A stretch of 64,000 nt of DNA from Xenoacremonium recifei. Lineage: Eukaryota > Ascomycota > Sordariomycetes > Hypocreales > Nectriaceae. The translations under genes and the position numbers were made by a program. The notes under the pieces were generated by a model. That model was not told the origin of the DNA, did no database searches, and saw nothing but the letters and a program-made list of their open reading frames with translations. Of this stretch, positions 55,869-64,000 are shown piece after piece. Position 1 is the first letter of the stretch. Each line of letters starts with the position of its first letter. The DNA lies in contig WOFQ01000037.1 in NCBI GenBank assembly GCA_012184525.1, positions 186,001 through 250,000 of the forward strand, written 5' to 3'.

Positions 55869-57506
55869 ATGGGTAGCATGCCTGATCAGAAGCCCGCCGA
55901 CATGGCACCAGGCTTAGATTATGAAGTTTTGATCATTGGAGCCGGACTATCAGGGATATACTCTTTAATTCGCATGCGAGAGATGGGTGTACGCGCCAGG
56001 ATCCTTGAGTCAGCCTCGGCCGAAGGCGGCACCTGGTATTGGAACCGCTACCCGGGGGCTCGCTTTGACTCCGAGAGTGTTACCTACGGCTTCTCGTTCT
56101 CTCAGGAACTGCTGGACGAGTGGCACTGGAAGGAACACTACTCGCCCCAGCCGGAGACATTGAAATATATCGAATTCATTTGCGACAAATTCGACCTTCG
56201 AAATGAAATGCAATTCAACACGCAGATCACAGAAGCTCATTATCGAGACGACGATCGGTCCTGGGAGTTGATTGACGCCAACGGGAACAGGTATACCTCG
56301 AGATTCCTCATCACGGCCCTGGGTCCATTGAATGAGCCCACGCTCCCCAACATCCCAGGAGTCAATGACTATAAGGGCATTGCGCACCACACGTCTCGAT
56401 GGCCACACGAGCGTGTCATTTTCGACAACCTTAAGGTCGGCATCATTGGCACTGGGGCCACCGGCATTCAAACGATCCAAACGATAGCCCCGGAAGTTGG
56501 CTCTTTGACGGTGTTCCAACGCACTGCGAACTGGAGTGCTCCTCTCCGCAATACGGAAATTTCACTGGAGGAAATGCAGTCAATTCGACGTCGCTATCCC
56601 GAGATCTTTAAGCGTTGCAAAGAGACGCCGTCGGGTTTTGTTCATTCGGCTGATCCGAGAAAGACGTTGAGTGTGCCTCCTGAAGAAAGAGAAATCTTTT
56701 GGGAAGATTTATATGCAAAGCCGGGCTTCGCGAAATGGCTCAGCAACTTTGCGGATATTGGCACGGATCAAGCGGCAAACGACGTAGTCAGCGAGTTCTT
56801 CGCCAGAAAAATTCGGGAACGTGTCAAGGATCCCTGGACAGCCGACAAGCTCGTACCGAAGAACCATGGCTTTGGGACTCGCCGCTTACCGCTTGAGACA
56901 AACTACTTTGAGGTATACAACCAGCCGAATGTTAGACTTGTCGACATCTCCGAGACACCAATTCAACGCATCACAGAAACTGGAATTCAAACCAGCACAG
57001 AGAGTTTCGATCTGGATATGATTATTTATGCTACGGGGTTTGATGCTATTACGGGCGCATACGACGCCATCAACATCACCGGCGTCAACGGGATCAAGCT
57101 GAGAGACTGGTGGAAAGGCGGCCCCAAGACGTTCCTTGGAATGACAATTGAGAACTTCCCAAATCTATTCATGGTCATGGGGCCGCATCAGATCTTCGGC
57201 AACAGTCCGAGAAGCATCGAATACGCTGTTGAGTGGATCAGTGACTTGATCAAACATTGCCAAACGAATGGCATCACTCGCGTCGAGGCTGTTGAAGAGG
57301 CTGTCAAATGGTGGACTCAACACGTCTACGACTGTGCCGAGGGTGCGTTATCCAGCAAAGTCGACTCTTGGATGACAGGTATCAACACAAATGTAGCCGG
57401 CAAGCAAACACGGACTGTAGCCCGGTACAATGGAACTGCCCCTGAGTTTAGAAAACGGTGTGATAAAGTCGCGGCTGATAACTATAAACGATTCAAGTTG
57501 GCATAA
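55869..57506 (+). CDS. Baeyer-Villiger monooxygenase (flavin-dependent)
   Basis: An intronless frame. From the ATG at 55869 (MGSMPDQKPADMAPG) it has 545 residues, the typical size. An in-frame ATG at 55761 would add 36 hydrophobic residues not expected in the family. Residues 20-29 hold the FAD-binding VLIIGAGLSG and a second Rossmann motif VGIIGTGATG binds NADPH. Between them is the Baeyer-Villiger fingerprint at residues 168-179 (YKGIAHHTSRWP, matching FxGxxxHxxxWP with Tyr for Phe). GGTWYWNRYPGARFD is typical of cyclohexanone-type enzymes, and ATGFD closes the NADPH domain. Such enzymes use NADPH and oxygen to insert oxygen next to a ketone, giving an ester or lactone. With a hydrolase next door, ketone breakdown or biosynthetic tailoring is plausible. 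The substrate is unknown. Confidence 0.93.
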   Translation: MGSMPDQKPADMAPGLDYEVLIIGAGLSGIYSLIRMREMGVRARILESASAEGGTWYWNRYPGARFDSESVTYGFSFSQELLDEWHWKEHYSPQPETLKYIEFICDKFDLRNEMQFNTQITEAHYRDDDRSWELIDANGNRYTSRFLITALGPLNEPTLPNIPGVNDYKGIAHHTSRWPHERVIFDNLKVGIIGTGATGIQTIQTIAPEVGSLTVFQRTANWSAPLRNTEISLEEMQSIRRRYPEIFKRCKETPSGFVHSADPRKTLSVPPEEREIFWEDLYAKPGFAKWLSNFADIGTDQAANDVVSEFFARKIRERVKDPWTADKLVPKNHGFGTRRLPLETNYFEVYNQPNVRLVDISETPIQRITETGIQTSTESFDLDMIIYATGFDAITGAYDAINITGVNGIKLRDWWKGGPKTFLGMTIENFPNLFMVMGPHQIFGNSPRSIEYAVEWISDLIKHCQTNGITRVEAVEEAVKWWTQHVYDCAEGALSSKVDSWMTGINTNVAGKQTRTVARYNGTAPEFRKRCDKVAADNYKRFKLA

Positions 57507-58142
57507 ATATACTGAATACTAAATTGATATTTGTTTTGCAATATGAACTTTACGTTTCCAGATTTACATCTGAAGCTCAACAACAAAGATGTTAGTAGTA
57601 GCTTTAAAAAAATCATGCATCTTGGAAGGGAAAATACTTCGCATCTACAACAGTCCTGAACTACTTCATACCACGTGGAAAACATGAGGCTTCTACGAAA
57701 TACCCAATGCATAATGATTTGGCGGGAAAGGTCTCCAATAGTGTTGATTTGCGTCGTGGAACAGGCAGTCCTTTTCGCTCCGGATTTCTCTCCGATGTAT
57801 TATGACGGGTAACCAGCCGCCTACCTGCGATCCATCACTTGACCAAGGCTTTGAGCCGGATATCCGCCCAACCGTTTCCGATGCGCGGATCTGAATCTGT
57901 TGCCTCGCTTGGTCGGGGAAAACGGAATATAACCGGACCATAACCCCGCATTTGATACCAAGCAGATCATGGGAACCCGACCCTGATATGTCTACTTTCG
58001 AGGCTTGAATTTTGAGAGATTTAGAGACAGTTTCAAATCTGTTGTGCTATATTTATTGCGAAGGTTAATTCACCACCTTTTCTCGATTTTTATCAAGCAT
58101 CTAGCTTTGGACCGTACCTTTTGATCCCACGACACTTCCGTA
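57507..58142. promoter_or_regulatory. Region between the monooxygenase and hydrolase genes
   Basis: 636 bp holding the monooxygenase 3' end and the hydrolase promoter. The hydrolase-proximal half is rich in CGG/CCG words, including a perfect palindrome at 57857-57866 and CGG-N7-CCG at 57923-57935. GACCAA (57841) and TTGGTC (57910) form an additional inverted pair. Confidence 0.5.
57857..57866. promoter_or_regulatory. CGGATATCCG palindrome, candidate Zn2Cys6 site
   Basis: A perfect 10-bp palindrome, CGG-ATAT-CCG, 277 bp upstream of the hydrolase start codon. It has the same CGG-N4-CCG spacing as the site in the transporter/monooxygenase promoter, so the two could be one regulator's targets. 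Confidence 0.42.
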
Positions 58143-59551
58143 ATGGCTGAACTTGACTCGATTTTGAAGAAATACACGGACCCCGATACGGGTAGCATCC
58201 ATGGAGCCGCCTTTGTGGCTGTCGACAGCAAAGGTAAGCATGGCCAACATAATAGAACAGTCCCCATTGGTGAGATATTGAAGCCAGATCCTGACGCGCA
58301 TGCTTTAAACAAGGCGATTACATCTATCGCAAGGCCTTCGGCAGCCAAAAAGTCGACGTCAACAACAGCCCGCCGCTGACTCTGGATACGCCAACGTGGA
58401 TTGCCAGTCAGACAAAGCTTACAAGCTCTGTGGCAGCGATGCAAGTTGTCGAACAGGGCTTGATTGGCTTGGATGACGATGTTCGCCAAATACTTCCTCA
58501 ACTGCAGGATTTGAAGGTCATTACCGGCTTCAAAGACGAAGAAACGAGCTCAGAGCGAATTGCGAGTCCGATCCTAGAAGACCTCAAGGGGCCAATCACT
58601 ATGAGGTGAGATTACCTAAGATTTCTATACAGTCATAAGCCGGGCTCCTGATTCATTGACCTCTTGAATGACTGACAAGTTCGGCGATGCAGGCAGTTGG
58701 TTACTCACACCTCGGGCTTTTGCTACGACAAATGGCATCCTCTTCTGGTTCAGTATTCGGCCTGGGCTGGACGCAAGGCACACATGTTCTCTGGAACAAT
58801 CGAAGGCTACCTACATCCCCTCGTGTTCCAGCCAGGAACATCCTGGGCATATGGTCCTGGGCTCGATTGGGCAGGCCAGGTAGTTGCGAAGCTTACGGGC
58901 ATGGACTTTGATGCGTACCAGCAGAAATATATCTGGGAGAAGCTTGGCGCAACGAACACCACATTCTTCCCAGCCAAACGTGGCATTTGCCCAGATCAGG
59001 TCCATGAAACAGCAGAGCGTGCTCCGGGGGAAGGACCGCAGGGCCTGAAGTCCGGGACACGTCCCTGGCTGTTTGATTGCCGTGATGCTCTTGGCGGAGG
59101 TGGTCTATTTTCTACGGCTAATGATTACGGCAAGCTTCTAGCTGCCTTGGTTGCAGGAGGCGGCTCTCTGTTAAGCAAAGCCTCCGTTGATGAGATGTTC
59201 AGCTGGCAGTTAGGTCCTGGTTCCATGGAGGGGCTCCGACAGTTCCTCATCAGTACTGGTCCAGAAAAGTCCAAATCGTGGCTTTGGGCTCAGTCACCGG
59301 GCCAGTGGAAAGATGTTATGGAAGTCCAGCATTGCTTGTGCGGAGTCAGTAATAGTGCAGATGTTGACGGTCGCCGGAGGAAGAACACTGCGAGCTGGGA
59401 TGGTCTGCCCAACCTGCTGTGGTTCATTGACCGCGAGAGCGGGGTGGCGGCGACATTCTTCACTCAAATCATGCCAATGGATGATCCATACGCCAGGCAG
59501 GTCTGTACGGAACTGGAAGAGGCTCTTTATAGGACGATAGATGGTAGATAA
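58143..59551 (+). CDS. Beta-lactamase-fold serine hydrolase/transesterase (LovD-like)
   Basis: Three exons (58143-58233, 58314-58605, 58693-59551) encode 413 residues, the usual length. Introns are 80 and 87 nt. The first has a CTGAC branch. The catalytic SxxK tetrad is S62-Q-T-K65 in WIASQTKLTSSVAAMQVVEQ. The second-motif tyrosine is Y181 in WAYGPGLDWAG. The C-terminus retains GLPNLLWFIDRESGVAATFF, as in esterases and acyltransferases of the class C beta-lactamase superfamily (EstB, LovD). There is no signal peptide, so it is probably cytosolic. Fungal members either hydrolyse esters and lactones or transfer acyl groups onto polyketide alcohols. Beside a Baeyer-Villiger enzyme, hydrolysis of its ester product is the simplest idea, though acyl transfer is equally compatible. 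The SxxK and Tyr motifs look intact. Confidence 0.9.
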
Positions 59552-59747
59552 ATGACAGCCTCAAGCATTTAGCCTTGAAGCAAGGTTCTGCCTATGATGC
59601 TCAGAAGTCCTTGGAACCCCATGTTATTGATGCGAAATAATTTACTTCAGTGGAATGATCTGTTTCTTTAATAACTTACTATTATATAAGAAATAAATTA
59701 CATCCAATCTGAATCCCTCATCTGGGCCCCTCGACTTCATTCATGAT

Positions 59748-59812
59748 CCCAATCCCTCATCCCAATCCCTCATCCCAATCCCTCATCCTAATCCCTCATT
59801 CTAATACCTCAT
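59748..59812. repeat. 13-bp minisatellite, five copies
   Basis: Three perfect cccaatccctcat units (59748-59786) are followed by two one- to three-base variants (59787-59812), with single degenerate units further out on both sides. It lies in the 3' intergenic space between the hydrolase and the convergent HNH gene, so no coding effect is expected. Confidence 0.88.
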
Positions 59813-59904
59813 CCTAAGCCGTAATCGCAACTCAATCCCTCATGTGAATCACTATGCTTCCATATATAAGGTAGGCGGAGATCTTGATCGAACGAGAGTC
59901 TGCT

Positions 59905-61179
59905 TCATAACGCACCGCGTTCTTCTGCTTGAATTGTTGCCTGCTGTTCGACCCAGGACGAAATCCGAGCGATCTGACCGAATTCATCATCCAAATCAGC
60001 AGACGGCAGGACAGCTGGGTTACCAGCAGCTCCAGAGAGAGCTGCAATAGTCGAGAGAGCCCATTGGAGATCGATAGCATGCTTAAAGAGTAAAGCATCA
60101 GCCATATCTTTCATTTTGATTGAGATAAGCTGCCCACTTAGAACTGGCCACTTTGTTCGAGCCTTTGTTGAGGAAACATTGTATATTTCGCTGAGGATAC
60201 CAGGAGAAGGCTGGAAACCCTTAGTCTGAGCCTCGGTAACCTCCTGAAAGATCCTGTCCCAATCGTTATTTGGCCCGCTAAGACTGAATGCTCGGGTTGC
60301 ATTGCCTTCAATGCGAGGTAGCCAGTAGAATTGAATCGTGACGATAGCTTTTGTGCTGCTATGGTCAGGGGAAATGCCTTTACACTTGAAAGCAAAGTAG
60401 CACCTTGGCCACCAGTCATGCAATTGCCTATTCAGGCAGACCATGTTCCAACTTCGATCTGACGCTGCAAGAAGTCGATGGTTGGAAAGGGGAGGCCAGA
60501 ATTCAGTCCACCATTGTTCTGACATTAGGTATGATAAGATGCCAGCTACGCTAACGGTGTTATCGAGATTCATAGAAGTGTTGTTCCATGTCATTGGGAC
60601 AACGTGGCATACTTCAGGGTGGGCTGTTTCCATAACAATGCAGACGTTGCCGTCTCGTTTTCTGCAGAGGGTTGACTCTGAAGCATTGCGATATTTCTTC
60701 GCTGGCTCTTTGCCGGTGACTTTGTGATTATCGTTGCCGTCTTCGGGTGCCTTTTCGGGCTTTTGGGGTGTTGACTGTCCGTGGCTGTTACGAGATCTCT
60801 TCAGTGATGGTGAATTTGATATGGGTGTCGCTGATGTCCTGCGCTGGTCCTTCGATCCTGGCCTCAGAACTAAAGCTCAAGTCAGTAACTAATTCATACC
60901 TGATCTTGATAAGTAGAGCTCACAGTGATTGGTAAGCCGTTGGCCCTTGATGAGAGAGTCGTAGAGGAGTTCGAGATCTGACTCATTTTCTATCATCGCA
61001 TGAATGCCTTCCAGAGGCATAACCATCAAGAGGGTGGCATCATGGGCTGTAAGGGTGTAATCCTTGAGCTCCTTTGTTCGCTTCTGGATCTGTAGGGCAA
61101 GATCACGTCGCACTTCAAGCTCATCCACTGGTAATAGCGACTCTAGCGGTCCGATGTCAGGGCTCGTGCTGGTCTCCAT
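59905..61179 (-). CDS. Fungal HNH endonuclease-domain protein
   Basis: Two exons (61179-60924, 60869-59905) encode 406 residues. An in-frame ATG at 61227 would add 16. The 54-nt intron (CACT|GTGAGC, TACTGAC branch, TTTAG) removes the frame break between the two halves. The N-terminal part is helical (VDELEVRRDLALQIQKRTKE). The central HNH module starts CRKRDGNVCIVMETAHPEVC and HVVP. It continues with LLAASDRSWNMVCLNRQLHD and WWPRCYFAF, providing the conserved His, Asn and His of the betabeta-alpha metal site. These proteins are common and variable in filamentous fungi, but their targets and cellular role are not established. No mobile-element structure surrounds it. All key residues appear present, so it may be active. 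Confidence 0.8.
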
Positions 61180-62411
61180 AGTGAGGATAGCGTGAGCGCG
61201 TCGAGATGGGGAAATATGAACGTACATGGTGTATTTATGGGCCTGGTCTTCGCACCCTTGCGAACCTATTTCGCCGCCAAAAGTTACCTTGATGTCTTGC
61301 GTGCAAAGTAATTTTCAGCCTGCTCGATACCCTAATTACTAAACAGGCCATAGAAAATGAGAAAAGGATATGGACTAAGATAAATTACAGATCCTCAAAA
61401 GACTGCCTTTATAGGCTATTTATGGGTGCAAGGCTCCTTCCTCTCACACATACGGAGTACACATTGACACACCATCTCCCCCTCGAACAAGAGGACGCCC
61501 CCGTCTTTCCAGCCAGGTCAGGAGCCTTGGGATGCCGTGTAAGAAATTTTGCACAGGGCCAGCATCCTTGGACATATCGCACCTGTCCGAAGTCGTGTTG
61601 GGCCACCACACTGTCCTCGCCAGGTACCGTGTAGTTATTTCAATTCCGGCGCAAGAATCACAGCTGGTACTAGGTAATGTTCCCCTCTAAACCCTCATCT
61701 CTTTGATCTAGGCCTGCTTGCTCTGCATTGCCATCTTTAGTCAATTCATCCAACTGCGAAAGGATGCGCCCTGCATAGCCTGTACGGTAATTTTGAGGCC
61801 TACTCTTTCCGGGAAATTCTGGAAATGAAATCATCTCACGATGCTTCCGGAGGGGATCGCCGCTGGCTTGGATCTTGGATCTTGGAACCTTTGGCACACT
61901 CGCTGGAGATCCCGGTCGATACAGTGAGATATAAGCTCGGATTTAGTGCTTCAGCAGGCCCAATTCTAAATGGCCGGTACGCGAATGCTATTGGGTGCTG
62001 TTTTGTGAGGAGGTGCCCTGATAACAGATAGCGCACTCACTGATTACAGCCGCAGTTAGCGAGGCACACGCCGACGGACCGAAGCCCCCCAGCTTTATTT
62101 AGCTGGGTCAGCCAATGATGCGCATGGGCGACGTCATCGGTCGCGATTAGCTGCGCCGAGCTCTGGAGCTTTCAGCTCTGCAGGCCTTCTGGAAATCAGG
62201 GAAGGCGAGGCCGACACGCCAGCCACCACTTGCACTGCTCAAGTGCCGCCCAGGCCCATCACCATCTTTCTCCCGCTTCCTCCCCTCCTTCTCTTCCTCC
62301 CTCCCTTCTTCACCCCTCTCCGGAGCCATTCTTCCCCCCTCTTCCGTCGCGACGAGGGCAATCCGCCGACCAACAGCCACACGGAGCAAAACGTCCTTCG
62401 AGCCGAGCATC
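61180..62411. other. Divergent intergenic region, no gene recognised
   Basis: About 1.2 kb between the HNH gene and the channel gene. The part next to 62412 is very pyrimidine-rich on the plus strand (62240-62345), common in fungal leaders. Short frames here lack coding character. Confidence 0.5.
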
Positions 62412-64000
62412 ATGGGCAATTGGCGCCGCTGGAAGGAATTCTTCGGCCTCAGAGGCGACGGCGGAGCTTCCGACCGGCAGTCATGGCTTCACCAGGAGGA
62501 GCGAGCACGTAAGTCGTCTTTGTCTAGAGATTCATGCCTTCCTACAACCTCAGCTGACAACCGCCATGGACAGTGCTCCCGTCGCATCGCAACCAAGAGA
62601 TCGAATCGGCCATAGCACCCGAAGAGGTCACCAAGGTCTGTCTTCGACTGCGACACCTGATCCGCGAATGTATTCCCTGCGAGCTGGAGGAGGCCCAGAT
62701 CACCAGGTCTCACAGCACCATCATCACCCAAAAGGTCATCAAAGCTGCCAAGGAGGCCGGCGGATCGGCGGATCGAGGATGTGTGGTATGTGACAACAAA
62801 GAGGCCCAAAGCCAGTATTGGCATGGCTAATTGAAGCACCCAGGTCTATGCCCTTCTGGTCAACATGCAATGGTTCCGCCATGAAGCACTTGTAGAGCTT
62901 TGGGATGCCGACCTGCACAAGGTCCGAGCTATCGCATGTACGGTTATCGCTAAACAGATGTAATTGCTCCTTCCCAGTCGATTCTGCTATCGCGATTGCT
63001 CACACATGATCCAGTATCGAGAGCGAAGAAGACGTGGAGTATCTCATGCATAAGATGCTCTTGCGCCGCTACTCTTTCCTCATCAATGGCATCCCAACAG
63101 CTCCCGTCAACGTCATCGAGAAGGCTGTCGACCTACATGCTGTGCGGGTCATCGGGTCCTCGGGCTACCAGAAGTGCGTCAACTACCTTTACCGCGGTTG
63201 GCTCGTTCAGGATGAAAACGATCCGTCCATCTTTGTGGATTACAAGGACAAGGACAACCGCAATTTCCTCGTCCACATGGATCCCGACCGCATGCGTGCT
63301 CCCAGGTACCAAAATGCTGCGCAAATGCTCTTCTCCCTCATCTATCTGGGACTCTACACGGCGGCTATCAACTCTGTCAACCCTACGGGTGTGCTTGACG
63401 GGGCCGAGCTGGCCATGTACATCTTTACTGTAGGATACATTGCAGATGAACTCGTCAAGCTCTACAAGGCCGGCTATCGCATCTTGGGCTTCTGGAACGC
63501 TTTCAACGGAACCCTCTACACCTTTCTAACTGTATCGTTTATCCTCCGTATTGTTGGACTCAGCTATACGAATGATAAACACAAGCACGATTATTACAAC
63601 CAGATGAGCTACAACATGCTATCCTTCATCGCTCCCATGTTCTGGGGGCGTCTCCTGTTGTACCTTGACAGCTTCCGGTTCTTTGGCGCGATGCTCGTGG
63701 TCCTCAAGGTCATGATGAAGGAGAGCATGATCTTCTTTGCCCTACTCATCATTTTGATCATTGGATTCCTGCAGGCCTTTATCGGTCTTGATCTGGCTGA
63801 CGATAATGTCGCTGGGGATGTCTGGTTCATCATAGAGTCGATGCTCAAGGCCATAATGCAGAGCCCCGAGTTTGAAGGCTTTGAAACATTCGGACACCCC
63901 TGGGGACTGATTTTGTACTACTGCTTTACCTTTGTTGTGATGGTAGGTTTCGCGCCTGATAATTGCGTTGGTTCGTATGCTAATTGGGGTGCAGATTATT
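62412..64000 (+). CDS. YVC1: Yvc1-type vacuolar TRP cation channel, 5' part (window edge)
   Basis: Exons 62412-62508, 62574-62785, 62844-62959, 63015-63942 and a fifth starting at 63995 are in frame. The gene runs off the right edge after about 453 codons. The N-terminal soluble domain includes LRLRHLIRECIPCELEEAQI, ALVELWDADLHKVRAIACTV, PVNVIEKAVDLHAVRVIGSS and GYQKCVNYLYRGWLVQDEND. Membrane helices follow (MLFSLIYLGLYTAAINSVNP, LGFWNAFNGTLYTFLTVSFI, YLDSFRFFGAMLVVLKVMMK, MIFFALLILIIGFLQAFIGL). The last visible stretch leads into the pore region. This is the fungal TRPY/Yvc1 family, a vacuolar membrane channel releasing Ca2+ and other cations in response to stretch, voltage and cytosolic Ca2+. 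The cytosolic acidic tail is outside the window. Confidence 0.9.

Overview
The window looks like a chromosomal segment of a filamentous ascomycete (Pezizomycotina, probably Sordariomycetes; the exact lineage is inference). Introns are short (about 50-80 nt) with GT..CTRAC..AG signals. Gene families include Zn2Cys6 regulators, DUF3433, an Asp f 4-like secreted protein, NmrA-like reductases and a fungal HNH family. Genes lie on both strands without operons. Exon boundaries were derived by hand from reading-frame continuity and splice signals. No tRNA, rRNA, CRISPR array or intact transposon was recognised.

Layout. 0-6.7 kb is accessory: the end of an APH-like kinase, an FtsJ-type methyltransferase cut by an in-frame stop, a degenerate tandem duplication, an NmrA-like reductase and an SMP-30-like beta-propeller. 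6.8-21.8 kb is a dense housekeeping block: Fip1, Nup49, Rpc31, an Hsm3/PSMD5-like ARM protein, the Arf exchange factor Sec7 and pyruvate dehydrogenase E2. 21.8-25.2 kb is gene-poor and holds apparent coding relics. 25.3-36.8 kb carries a monocarboxylate-type transporter beside a Zn2Cys6 regulator, then a DUF1308 protein and a large DUF3433 membrane protein. 36.8-49.7 kb is sparse: the Asp f 4-like gene and an AAA+ ATPase sit among spacers of 2.5-3.2 kb. 62.4 kb to the right edge is a Yvc1-type vacuolar cation channel, cut off by the window.

The most interesting region is 49.7-59.6 kb. It has a Zn2Cys6 regulator (13 exons), an anion:cation symporter-family transporter (12 exons), a Baeyer-Villiger monooxygenase and a LovD-like serine hydrolase. 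Transporter and monooxygenase are divergent across 782 bp. A CGG-N4-CCG inverted repeat occurs both in that promoter and upstream of the hydrolase. A simple reading is uptake, oxidation of a ketone to an ester or lactone, and hydrolysis or acyl transfer under a local regulator. The substrate and product are unknown. An HNH-domain protein follows.
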